Origin: Phoronis australis
Lineage: Eukaryota; Phoronida; Phoronidae
Length of the DNA stretch: 64,000 nucleotides
Direction: 5' to 3'
Assembly: GCA_002633005.1 (NCBI GenBank)
Contig: NMRA01000101.1
Coordinates: forward strand, 604,115-668,114
Shown: piece after piece, positions 36,577 through 47,600 of the stretch
Position numbering within the stretch: the stretch's first letter is position 1
Layout of the letters: each line of letters starts with the position of its first letter
Notes under the pieces: model-generated
Seen by the model: only the letters and a program-made list of their open reading frames with translations
The model's database searches: none
What the model was told of the DNA's origin: nothing
Position numbers and translations under genes: made by a program

Positions 36577-37430
36577 TCATTCATTTGATTGTATGATGGA
36601 GTCACACCTTAGACAAAACCATTCCACCTCAGGGGGAGGTGGATTGTCCTCAGTAACATTAGCACATTTAAAGTGAAACCGGTCGTAGCACTTGTCACAT
36701 TGAATGGATGATTCAGTTACCTCATCTGGGTCCTTAAATTCTAATTTTCAAACGGAACAGAAGAAATGTTTCAGGCTTGTTTTTGACCTATACTTTGACG
36801 GTTTAGAGGAAAGTTTATGCTTTGCAATATTTGCCAAACCAGTTTTTTGGAATTCGACAAGTCTTGTAGTTTTTTTAATAGGAAAGTGAGACATACGAGA
36901 CAAACAAGCATCATTTTCCTCAAATGTAGAAGCTGTGATGGATTGCTCTTTGAGATGGTTGCGGAATTCTTGGAGATTTTTGAAAATACAATTCACCCCT
37001 TCTTTATAACAATACATGCATCTTCGTTTCCTATGCTTGCACTGAATGTGTTTGCTCAGGCCATCCTCATTAGTAAAACAGAATGGTGTTTTAGCACCTT
37101 CTAAGATGCATGTGTTGCATACCTGTAATTCGGAAAGCACATTTGGCACTGGATCATTACAGGAAGTTTTTTTTTTTACAATTTTGACTATAATTTTGTG
37201 ACAGCACAGGCGGTTCACTTGATATGTCTAACGAAATGTTAGGGACAGCCAGTGCTTGTGAGCTATTTTCAATTTTTCTTTTTTTGATGCCAGAATGTCT
37301 CTTCCCATTGCTTTCAATCCAGACTGAACAAATTGGTTAACATTTTTCCTTTTACACGGCCTCTTGGTTCTCCGCCCACAGAACACTTCCTTAAACTTGT
37401 CTTTGGATGGCAAAATAGGAGGGTAAGGAT
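36577..37430 (-). pseudogene. C-terminal zinc-finger and PHD region of transposase
   Basis: Read on the minus strand: a basic segment (FCGRRTKRPCKRKNVNQFV, 37390-37330), then finger motifs CNTCILEGAKTPFCF..HIQCKH and CMYCYKEGVNCIF..FRNHL (about 37120-36940). It closes with a PHD-type finger (QCDKCYDRFHFKCANV ... EWFCLRCDS, ending at 36577). Frame is lost at two A-runs (near 37280 and 37170), and a TGA at about 36748-36750 sits where the PHD finger needs its second cysteine (FFCSV-stop-KLEF). Without these it would be a DNA/chromatin-binding tail. PHD fingers usually read histone tails. Confidence 0.7.
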
Positions 37431-37535
37431 CATAATTAGATTCAACATGTTCTGGGCCCGGTCTCTAATCTTTGTACCCGAAACGAACTCGAAACTATTT
37501 TTGGCAATTTCTCTGCTCCTTTTGTGCTAACTTAA

Positions 37536-39250
37536 AGGAGAATGCCACCCAAAAAACAACCTATTTTGTATCAATTTAGATCGATTAGTTCTACTCCATA
37601 ACGGCACGTTCGGTTGCGTAACCTGACACCTGACGGTAGACGGAGGTGTTAAAATTATCCAATGACATAATTGGTTTTCACACGCAGTCTGTTCAGCAGT
37701 TCACAAAATGGGTTACTGGTGTCAGCTTATCGCTTGAATTCATCGTTTAACACCAATAAATCATTAAACTTCTATGTAAAACCCTTAAAAATACACTGAG
37801 TTCTTATAATAACGTGTTGTTTTATTTCGCTGTTACGGATTTACTGGTATTTGGACAGAACGTAGCCTACAAAGTTCGGCAGGCCAATTTACCAAGGTCC
37901 GTTGCAGGAGTTTGAGGTCTGTTCGGAGATAAATTCGAAGTATTCTTCCGTGAAATATAGACAGGAGAACCTAGACCTGTTTTGTTTATACTTGTGATTT
38001 TTTACACAAAACGCTTGTTATCCCGGCCGGTGGCTCGGCGGAACACGATCAGACCTGTCGCGGCCGGAATGACTCGTTATCCCGGTCAGTGGCTCGGAAC
38101 CTGATCAGGCCCGTCGCGGCCGCCGGGGCTGGCAAGAACATAAACCAGCTTGAGTTGGAAACTAAGTCTCCAGTCACGAAAAGACTATAAGAGCGAGCCA
38201 AAGAAATAATGTGCACGTAATTATTTATGTGAATTAGTCACGAAACTGAAAATCTACTTACTTGTCGGGGGCCGCGAAATCGGGTTCCCCTTCCACAGAC
38301 CGTCAGGGCAAAGGTTGTTGATTTGAATAATGTATTTTAATTTTGTATTTCTAAATAAAGAGTCCCCTAACATGTGACCATAGCATATAAAATCGAGTAA
38401 TTGTTTCACAACAGCTTTCTGTCAGCAACACTGAATTAGCATGTGCTCACACGGCCTCGGTGCCCGGTCAATTACCTTTGTTGCCGGCATCAAAAGCCGG
38501 TAACGCAGTGGTTTATTCACTGCTGGCTTCTCAAAACATTTGCACTCACGAGCACTCCAAGGCATTACAAATTGTATCTAATGAGACAGACTTTGTTTCA
38601 GTTTCATATAAGCATTGGTTAGGATGAGAATAATTGATTTTGAAACAGAACGCAGAATAATAAACGTCTACATGGCAAGTCGCCGGGAGCCAATCCCGAC
38701 TTAGTCAAGAGCTCATCCGACGAAGACTTCACGGGTCGGATCGTTAGGTTTCACACGTTATCAATTCGAACCGGAATACACTGATCAAGATCTAGAAATA
38801 CTAGAGAGGCGCTGTGAACATGCACGGGCAACGGAACGTATGGATAGTTCTTTGGTAAGCCTGAATTCGTCAGAGAAATCACTGTCGGCGAAATGCCGGC
38901 CACTGACACGGAGGTGTTTCACGGCCTCATACTTGATATTAACAGCGTACCTTTCATTCTTCATTACCGCGAGCCACTTCCTAAGCATTTCGGGCTCTCG
39001 AGGAAGTCGAAAAAACGATATACACGCTTTCTTCGCAGCTGCATAGTTCGGACAAGCGGGAATCATGCACTGCAATATAGCGGCATTCACTCTGCAGACG
39101 AACCACTGACGTCGCTGCGTCGTTTCTCACCTTCCTCACAGGTTAACGCGACACCTCTTGGCAAGGTGAGGTCGACCGTATAAGAGACGATGGGAATATA
39201 GACCGATTAAGATGGTAAAAAAGACTCATTAAATCGGGTGGCATTCTCCT
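37536..39250. mobile_element. Kolobok-like element with THAP exon, TTAA duplication
   Basis: TTAA at 37532-37535 and 39251-39254 flanks AGGAGAATGCCACCC ... GGGTGGCATTCTCCT. It is 1.7 kb, twice the length of the copy at 25533-26366, and keeps a minus-strand THAP exon. It has an internal GC-rich duplication (TCCCGGCCGGTGGCTCGG near 38023 and TCCCGGTCAGTGGCTCGG near 38080). No DDE transposase domain is visible, so it is non-autonomous or decayed. Confidence 0.88.
38785..39090 (-). CDS. THAP-domain exon of Kolobok-like element
   Basis: About 100 residues. CMIPACPNY gives the first zinc-binding Cys pair, then ISFFRLPREPEMLRKWL with the conserved Pro and Trp, and VSGRHF supplies the terminal His-Phe. 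The cysteine normally found just before that HF (CSxHF) is replaced (LRVSGRHF), so zinc binding may be impaired. THAP domains bind DNA and in Kolobok and P-type transposases recognise the element ends. The frame ends in a serine-rich tail with no further domain. Confidence 0.72.
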   Translation of the reverse strand: MNAAILQCMIPACPNYAAAKKACISFFRLPREPEMLRKWLAVMKNERYAVNIKYEAVKHLRVSGRHFADSDFSDEFRLTKELSIRSVARACSQRLSSISRS

Positions 39251-39563
39251 TTAAGATAATTGGTTATCAGACTGTGCTCGAATACATTATAGTTTATGCA
39301 TAGGAGTTTCTAGTTCAAGTTTGCCCTTGAAGACCCTTATATTCGTGCTACAAACTTGATTAAAAGCTCGAAATTTCGAGTTCAAACTCGAACTTATTGC
39401 TTTGATATTGGGTTTACAAACTGTGAACTAAGGGCAGTAAATTATCTACGTAAGTTTTTATGTACTCGAGCATAGAATAATAGACACTTATCTTGAGTTC
39501 GCCCAAAAGTAGAGTAGAAAATGCCAAATCTAATTTCGAGTAAAAAGATTGGAGACCGGGCCC

Positions 39564-40260
39564 TGATAATGGTTTCATTTCAGGTAATGGTCCACATTTT
39601 CTTCTATACCCGAATTTGTGTGGCATTACTTTGGCTGGTCTCCCTGAAGAAAATTTGTTGCAAATGTAATCAGTGTGTAAAACAGATAGGAGTGTTCCGT
39701 TCGCCTGCAGCTGTACAAAATCGTCATCAGATATTTCATGACAAATTGACCTTAAATTATCAAACCATAAATCAGAAGTACTTGCAGTGGATGGGTGTTT
39801 GAGGTAGGAAGACAAGTAATCTGGAATATGAGGCACAGTACTCATATACAATTCATATAATTTGTTTTTGCCCTTTTCATGGTTTTTGAATGATAACACA
39901 GCATACAGATGTTTACAAAAATATGGTTGCCCTACCACAATAAATGACAGACAAGTGCAAGTGCACAAATGAATGTTAGAAACATAGTTTTGGCCAGCCA
40001 ACAGAGGGTGATACTCTTGAGGGATGTAAAATTTGGTCTTTTCTCTGTCAATTTGAAGCAACATTCCCAACAAATCCTTATTGGTTCTATTAACTGCAGC
40101 ATCTGCAGTATACCCATGTTCAGAAATGCTAGTTTGTGACGCAGAATGACTGAAAGTAGAAAACGTGTGAATTATTCTCAGAAGACAATTCTGCATCATT
40201 CGTAACATTTCTGTTTTTCGTATCAGTAAATACTTTCACTGCATTCACTGGAAACCAAGT
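39564..40260 (-). pseudogene. SWIM zinc-finger region of transposase
   Basis: A minus-strand frame whose coding part begins at about 40150 (SISEHGYTADAAVN). It contains the SWIM pattern CTCTCLSFIVVGQPYFCKH (C-x-C-x(n)-C-x-H) at about 39955-39900, then DLWFDNLRSICHEISDDDF and KFGYRRKCGPLPEMKPLS. A short preceding exon (ADGTWFPVNAVKVFTD, about 40248-40160) follows a TTGTAG acceptor. SWIM fingers typically follow the catalytic core in Mutator-like and KDZ transposases. The ORF is cut at 39563 by a MITE; the apparent C-terminal 60 residues (to 39414) are MITE sequence. Confidence 0.75.
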
Positions 40261-40269
40261 ACCATCCGC

Positions 40270-41120
40270 CTACAACAGACCTAACATCACTAATATTGAA
40301 ACTCCGTTAAATGGTATCCATTGACTTTGATTTATGATTGCTTTTCTGCTTTTCTTTGTGCGACTCCATTGTGTGTACAGTACTGCTTCACGATTTAAAA
40401 TCGAAGAAATTACAACATTCACAAAGTGGCTCATTTTCCTGTTACACCGACTCTGAAGATCTGATTCTTGAATTTCTTTAAATTTTCTCTCAGTTATAAT
40501 ATCCGTCAAAATAAGGGGGTTTCTCTTCTCTTCATCTGAAACCAAATATAACACGGAAGATGTATAGGTATCGGTCCACATGCAATCAAACCATTGATTA
40601 TCTAAATAGTGAAAAAAATCCAAACTTGTGGACAGCATTACGGATTAAAGTGGCTTTGTCATGTTGAATTATGGGTTTAAAGGGTTCTGCTAAAGCACAG
40701 GGTCGTAACCAAAAGAAACCATTACCATCATCATAAACATACAATCTTTTGAAATGGGGACATGTTGGATCAGAACATGGCACATTGGAAGCAATTAATT
40801 CCAAAGTTAAAAGCACCGAGGCTTCATTTTCCACATTACAAATGGAGACTGCCCCAATTCTCCCTTTACGATTACTGTCGCAATATGTTAATATAGCTGT
40901 CTTAAATCGTACAGATATAAAATCATGTTTCACATCAACTGACCCATGTTTCCGTAAGCACAACAAATTTTGTTTGCTTGCTAAAACTATATGATAGTCT
41001 CTGTTCAAATCCTTATTTCCACGTTGAAAAAAGCACCGACTCATAATTACCCTCAACAAATTTATCTGTGTCCCTCCAATCAGATTTTATCTCCCTCACA
41101 TCTCGCTTACACATAGCTAA
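40270..41120 (-). pseudogene. transposase core region, two frameshifts
   Basis: Coding-like on the minus strand in three pieces. The first, about 41115-41030, reads KRDVREIKSDWRDTDKF. The second, 41040-40600, includes HGSVDVKHDFISVRFKTAIL, ENEASVLLTLELIASNV and ALAEPFKPIIQHD. The third, 40638-40290, includes FDCMWTDTYTSS and CNRKMSHFVNVVISSIL. Frame changes occur near 41020 and at a T7 run near 40605. The layout (beta-strand-rich segment, then helical segment, then SWIM) matches the RNase-H-fold core of MULE/KDZ transposases, but I cannot place all catalytic acidic residues. Confidence 0.55.
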
Positions 41121-41213
41121 AGCTATTTAATGCTTATCTGCTACCCTGGTACGCTTTGCAACTTGCCCCTAAGTATGGTAATGTGTGGTGTTGTTTCCAG
41201 ACCCAAAGTTTAC

Positions 41214-41461
41214 GGAAATGGCACGTAAATTTGTTGACCGGATACTCTGTGCAGATAATTTACATTCAGATCTCATTCTGTCCCAGGTAGTCGTTGTGCT
41301 AAGTGAGGGTTTCCTTTGAACTTGGATGGGTTGGCTATTGTGGTATTTGTGGTTTTTATTACTTGCATATATAGTGTACGTTTCCAAATTTGAGCTATTG
41401 ATTGCAAGCTTCAATTGCCATTTGCATTTAACATGATCATGTTGAATAATTTCTGATTGAT
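41214..41461 (-). CDS. linker exon between Ulp1 domain and transposase core
   Basis: It follows a CTATAG acceptor in phase with a GTGCGT donor at the end of the Ulp1 ORF (intron only 59 nt) and ends before GTAAAC. It encodes DHVKCKWQLKLAINSSNLET and WDRMRSECKLSAQSIRSTNL, and no domain is recognised. It is the link suggesting that protease and transposase form one protein; the short intron makes this uncertain. Confidence 0.45.
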
Positions 41462-41520
41462 CTATAGTTGCCACTCTGTCGATGTTGTGTTGTCACTTGT
41501 ATAAATAATAGGTGACGCAC

Positions 41521-43296
41521 CTGAGTTTGTCACTGAAATACCATTTACTAGAGTAATGCCTCTTGCAATTGTCACACTGTTTATAAATACAAAGGTCAAG
41601 ATTACAATTGCTACATACTGTGGTGTTACTGTGTTAAAGGTCCTTGAGCAAAGCTCCACAGTCACTTCTGCATTCATTTGTTTGAGATGCACATGTGAGA
41701 TATGGTATGTAACAATGTTTCCGTTTGTAGAGTCCGCTGTGTATGAAAATTTTCGGTCAAGCCTATTTGTATATGTATTTCCCCAGTTTTCATGTTCGTT
41801 AACAGAGACACGAGGAGTATCCTTGTTGTAAACCTTTAGAGTACATTTTGGCTCAGTGAGTACCAACTTTTGGTTCAGTACAAATGGAAATGATTCAATG
41901 AATTCCAATGCCTCAGAGCCAACACGAACCTTACCCACATCAATCCAGTCAGACTTGGAAGATAGCCATTGTACACATTCCTGGTCTATAAATGATTGAA
42001 CTGAACTTAAAATTGCTTCCCAGCTTTCATTATTCCCACATGTGAAATACTTAGATGAAGTTGTACCATTGTGTAAGGAAAATAAAATTCTTATTGACCT
42101 TTTTAGAAAGGATACTCGCGGTCTTTTTGCAACAATATCTTTTATTTTATCAAAATTGACTTTCTTTAAAAAATGTTTTGGTTCAATCATAGATGTAGAC
42201 ATTATGCAAGATGATGATTTGCATTGAACGAAGTCTGTCAGGTCATTATCAATTTTCTTGGTTGTTAGTTTTTGCTGCACTGTAATGTCTTTACTGACAT
42301 TTATGGCTTTCATACTAGTTGGTGAATTAGAATTTCTCCTCTTTGCCTGTTGTTTACCCTTATTTTCCTCAATTGTTTTACCAATTGTATGTGGCATTAC
42401 TGGTGTTTGAGTGCTTGGAACACTGCTTGGTGCCCTTGAAGTAGATGGAATTACCGAGTTATTTTTGATGGTGCGTGTTGTGTTGCTACCCTCTCCCTTT
42501 CTATCTAAACTCAGGGAAAGTTTTAGGAAGAGGTTGTCCACAAAAATGTCTTTTTTCACTAGCCAGTTTATTACTACCAAACGACAATATTTGGAATGTC
42601 CTGAAATATCACGTAAGTACCTCACCTGCCTCACGGTTTCACCTTGGGCAAGTTCGGAAAACACTTTTTTCTTCAAGGCTGCAATCGCCATCCCCACAAC
42701 AATAACCGCACCACAGACAGAACCACAGTTTTGTAGAGGATATGATTGAGAACAATATCTGGTACAGGCATGTGATAATTTTCCATGGTTATAAACAGTG
42801 TCTGAAGGATCGTGAACTAATATAGTTTCAGCAGTCGATTTGCCAAATATATTTAAGAATGTGTCTAGTTGGTATTTGAAATTTTCTGGAACACCCCATC
42901 CATTTGAATCTGCATATGTTAAGACTAGTGAGTGCAAGTCATGTACTGCAAGAGCCCAATGGTTAGCAGAATCACCATTAGCAGCGGTTTGCAAGTTGGA
43001 ATCTATGCCAACGTGTACAACAAAAATGAGTTCCCCTTGACAAAGGTCTCCTCTGAATTGTTCAGTAATCTTCTCCTTTAAATTGTTCAAATCACTAGGA
43101 ACATTAAATATACAACAAAAGGCATGACTACATTTTTCATTTATCATGTCTGCTAATTTGGAAATGATGAGATCATTCAGCCAGTAATCACACATAAGAT
43201 CAGAAACATCATTAACAAGTAAATTTTCATTATGATTGCGACTACCAAGTTTACTGTTCATAATGTAATCTTCAAAAGACTTTACAGATGACACAT
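41521..43296 (-). CDS. Ulp1-like C48 cysteine protease of the transposon
   Basis: Open frame of about 590 codons. The frame stays open upstream to about 43375 without an ATG, so a 5' exon or the internal ATG near 43260 must start it. Protease motifs, numbered from 43294: DYWLNDLIISKLADMIN (substrate-side helix), NHW with catalytic His112, TYADSNGWG with Asp129, and LQNCGSVCG with Gln188 and Cys194. The spacing fits SUMO/ubiquitin-like proteases (C48). A long linker rich in Ser/Thr/Lys follows (about 280-390), then a second globular region and a hydrophobic segment (YVAIVILTFVFINSV). The last part could be intron if a GTATGT donor at 41618 is used. A related, broken copy lies at 56.8-57.3 kb. 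Confidence 0.85.
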
Positions 43297-43443
43297 CAAT
43301 AGTTTCTACATACTTCTCTTTCTTGGTGAAGGACTCTATGTCTTGAAACCAAATGTCTTCTTTTTGAACATTAATTTCATCATGAAAAGGTTATCTAAAT
43401 ACCTTAACCCATTTTTACTAAAAATTCCCATATCATAGTGTAC

Positions 43444-44453
43444 TTAGGTTGCAGTTGGAATTCTTTGTATTATTTTCAATCCTGCTTCAATTTGACCCTT
43501 AGGTGAAATTGTTTGAAGAGATGTTGGATCAGTAAAAATTTGACCGAAAGAAGCAGAAACCCGTGATGAATGCAACACCCCTGGAACCTCAATGGTCATG
43601 AACTCCCTCCTGTTGAAGACACGAGAAAGAGAAACATACTCACCATACTCACCTTGGTTGTCCTGATCAACATCTTCAACATCAATAACTTCCTTACCAT
43701 CACCACCACCAAACAGTCTTTCTTTTATACCTTGGTCAGCCGTTGCTTGATCCCCCATCATCATGGTATCTTCTCTTTGGCGTACAAACTTTGTGACAGC
43801 CCAGAACACAAGTACTGCTGATGTCAAACAATCCAGTAGTAGATGGTCTTGTTCAATACGCTGCCAACAAAAGTGGTAACTTCAAAAGATCTATTCAACA
43901 TAACGAAAAGTAAGCAGGAGTCATTATAAGGTGAAACCTCAACAAGTGCAATCCATTTTAGGTTGCTGCTTTGTGTAACTCAGTCACTCATAGTACCAAT
44001 TTTCCAGAAGAGGATAAAATCCTACCGTTTGAAAACAAAATCCTATCATTGTTTTTGGTTTTGATACATTAATGATACAAATGGAAAGTTTAAGTGAAAT
44101 TTAAATTAACCAAGCTACTTTCAAGAAATATGTAGCGTCAATACTAGTAGGCAAGATCCAGATTTTAAATCTGAGTAGACCTGGAGGTAAAAAAAAATGC
44201 CACATAGGTATTCAATATCCAAAAAACTGTGGGTAAAAAATGCATCAATTACAAATTATTAAAATTTTACATAATGCTCCAGTCGCAGGTGTTGCATTAA
44301 CTCTTCTGCCGATGCTGCTTCGATACACGTTTTACAGTCACTGGTAAATGCAACTTGAGGGCGACGAGGTCTCTTATGAGTCATGGTAATTGGTGATACC
44401 TCCTCAGCTGCAGGTTGTGGTTCAGCTTGCACTGGATGCACTGCATGGTCATT
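43444..44453 (-). CDS. small transposon protein with zinc-finger N terminus, two exons
   Basis: Exon 44453-44271 follows a TTTCAG acceptor. It encodes KRPRRPQVAF and a C2H2-like C-x2-C...H-x4-H finger (CKTC...HLRLEH), then splices (donor GTAAAA) in phase 0 to 43860-43444 (acceptor TTGGCAG). The second exon has an acidic stretch (VIDVEDVDQDNQGEYGEY), then SLSRVFNRREFMTIEVPG and SLQTISPKGQIEAG. Both parts recur in the older copy (58.2-58.3 and 57.4-57.7 kb), so the unit is conserved. Function unknown. The first exon could also be joined to the SGNH gene, since a GTACAT donor in its last exon (after GRIIG) has the same phase. Confidence 0.65.
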
Positions 44454-44588
44454 CTGAAATATAGATAATGCAAAATCTTACTACAACGCAGAAGGTAAAT
44501 TTCTAGGGGTTTAGTCAGGTTAACAAATGGCCACACTAAGAAGCACAAAACTTGGTTAATATGTCCCAAAATCAGTAATGTACACTAT

Positions 44589-44607
44589 GTGTGTGTGTGT
44601 GTGTGTG
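44589..44607. repeat. GT dinucleotide microsatellite
   Basis: A (GT)n run of 9-10 units in the intron between the SGNH gene and the zinc-finger exon. Confidence 0.9.
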
Positions 44608-44688
44608 CGCATTAAGTGTCCTATGCTGATTAACAATTGTGGTTTTGAAGTGTATTTTCTTCTCTACAGAGATCGTTCCTCTCATCAG

Positions 44689-47600
44689 TCAAATTAGCAG
44701 TTTACCAGCCTTTCCAAAACCTAATTTATGTACCCCAATTATACGTCCATCAGGAAGATGAATAAGGATGCCATCCACTGTGGCATGAGTCAGTGGTCGA
44801 AGGCATTCTGTAGGCTTTTTGCGCTGTCTTTTTATCTTTTGGGATTTGCTGAGTCTTGTCTTCACAGTTGTTTTTGGCCGCTTCTTCTTCAAAGGCATAT
44901 GAGTCTCGAGAGCAGGTGGAGTTAAAGGTACTCTCATGGCAGTCCATGATGTTGATCCAATAAACAGAGAATTCTGAATACAAAAAAAATACTAAGAGCC
45001 TCAAGTATTTTTGACTAACCAGTTACATGATGTCTCAACGTTATCAAACAATCTTAGACACCGACACGTTTCCCCACAGACAGAAGGGGAGAGGCTGTCA
45101 GTAATGTACTGCAATCTAATATTTTTGTTGTCTACCATTCTACAGTAAATAAATTACACAACCACTGTCTTGATCTAACTAGTTCACGTCAGTCAAGAAG
45201 TAACTGCTGCTAAGCATAAATGAAATGAAACTTTTAACAAGAACACCAATGTCAGGCAAACTTTAGACATAGACAAGGGTTTGATTGGTTCTGCCACATC
45301 AACCAATAAATGAAACTGATTAAGTTCTTGATGAAAACTTACAACTGACACCATACCAATTACAGACAGATAAATAATAGGAAAAATGTAAGCAGTCGTA
45401 CCCCAACTACTCTAGAGTTAGGGAAAAGTTCAGAGAGATCCTTCTTGGTCTTGCTGACAGCAACGTCTTGAACTATAAAATCAAAATATGGTTACGATCA
45501 ATGCACACATAATTATATTGACTGCTATAGAGACCAGTTTCAGGCAAGATTACTTTCCGTCACCATGAGAATCGCCATTATATATCTAAATTTGTTTCAT
45601 TTTATGAGCACTGATTCTTGCTTCTATCCTTATTTTGGTCCAGTTAGATTTACCTGTTTTGATGTAGTGTCACTGTCTGTTCATTTTGTAATGTCTAAGG
45701 CTTCCATATAGCCTGCTTTATCAGATAACTACATGTGTGTGAATGAGAAGTGACATTCCACAGCCTGCTTGGTCAATATTACCATATACCAAAAATGATG
45801 ATACTGCAATTCACCCAACCACAGGATAAAACAGTAGTTGTTGGAATATTATGCTGTAATTGTTGACTTTATTTCTGATGTGAAAACCAACCTTGATTAT
45901 CAATGTTGGGTTTCAAACCCCGAAACTGATAATTGTCAATGCTCTGATTCTTATTAGATGTGATGAAAATTTTCAAACGACTTCAAACTGCAATATACCA
46001 TACACTGTTTCTGGAACAACTTGATGCTTCACAGCATCTGCATACTTCGTTGATGTTTTTCCTTGCAGTGGAATGCTAAAAAGAAAGCATGAGGTTAATG
46101 TTTTATGAGACCCAAAATGGCAAACTAAATTCGTTATACCAAATTTTTTTGTTCTTCTTTGATCAAGAACATGTATTACTACACTTTTTCACTGACAAAG
46201 AAATTCAACACTGCTGTTTTTCAAATTGAAAATTGAGCTGGAAACTAGCACACGTCCAAATAAAAGTGAAACAAGAATACTCACTAATTATCAGAGAGTG
46301 GTGGAAGTTCTTCCTCTGTCCACATGTAAAATTTGCCGTCTTTTCCTAAAGTCTCACTCACAGTAGTCTTCAAAAACCGATGTAGAAGTATGTTCCCTTC
46401 CCTAGATGGATGAAGTCCGTCCTCTCTGAAAGGTAATAACGAATGTGTTAGGCAAATAGGACAGATTTGTATTGACATGAGTGAATAGCACAGTGGAAAT
46501 GCGGACATGATTGATGCATTTCAAATCTCTAAGATATGAAGGGAGTGAACCATTTTCAAGTGTTAGTACCTGCAAGCCTTTTTTAAAGTACAGTCAACAT
46601 CAAAGAATAAGTGCAAACAAAAACAATATTTCAAATCTTAAAAGCAGGAACTGGATGAAAAAATCATAGTCCTAACAACATCAACACCAAGGAAAATATG
46701 ATGAGTTTTGGAATGCAACCCACAACGTAAAAGGCAAAAAATTCCAGGGCTGTACCCATTAAAACCATTTGCAATACATATTATGCAGCCACGCAGGACT
46801 TACACATGATTCTCGTTTTAGTACGAATTACCTTGAAAAAAGTTGAGGAAGTCGATATCTATCGAAGCATGCCGTGTAATTCACGTAGTACAAGTTGTCG
46901 TCTGTCAGTGTCATCTTCCTAACCAGTGGCTCCAGATGGTTTTGGTTTTATGTGTATACTGCAGCTGCATGCCTTTTAAAATGTACGTGAAGAAACAGGC
47001 TATACATGTACAAACTAAGACACAATTTAAGCAAAATGACACTATCAATTCAAAACAAACGCAATAAGTGAACGGGAAAACTCAGAAAACACTAGCAAAA
47101 TGAAAAATTGCGTATCGAGAATGTTGTGAACTAGAATGGAGATTGTGAAACTTAAAACAATAAGTCACTGAAGCTTAAGCTATGCAAGGAATTGATCAGG
47201 CAGCGGGCTACTGGTAGATTATGTGTTATCATGCATGCTTATGAATACAAAATAACTATATCCTATCTTGAATGCACTGTGAAAAAGGACTTTTCCTGTT
47301 GAAATAAAGTACTCTGGATGAAATGGAAGAGCAGATGTGGTAACTGCAACTCAGTGTACACGATGACTTTCATGTCCAAAATCTTGTAACTTGACTGCTC
47401 TGGGACTGCTTACCCAAATCAAAGGTGATTTCAAAGTCTTCAAGAAACGTCTTGGAAGTTCAAGTGTTCAAAATGTGATTATATTCCACTAGAGATTGTG
47501 CACATAAAGAGGATTGTGGATCTTCAGTGAAATACATACTTTCCAGAATTTGAATCTGAATTTGACGGTGTGCCTCAAGCTCGCACGCGTATGTATGTGG

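Larger units (their letters stand above)
37454..39563. mobile_element. MITE inserted in the transposase gene
   Basis: Inverted termini GGGCCCGGTCTCTAATCTTT (left) and AAAGATTGGAGACCGGGCCC (right). About 390 bp is its own sequence; the rest is a nested Kolobok-like element. It splits the C-terminal part of the SWIM-domain ORF, and the coding frame on the two sides rejoins if it is removed with one flanking base. Target duplication is unclear. Confidence 0.75.

Noticed and set aside
44588-44640. GT repeat as part of a Z-DNA regulatory element
   Set aside because: An ordinary intronic microsatellite; nothing else supports a function.
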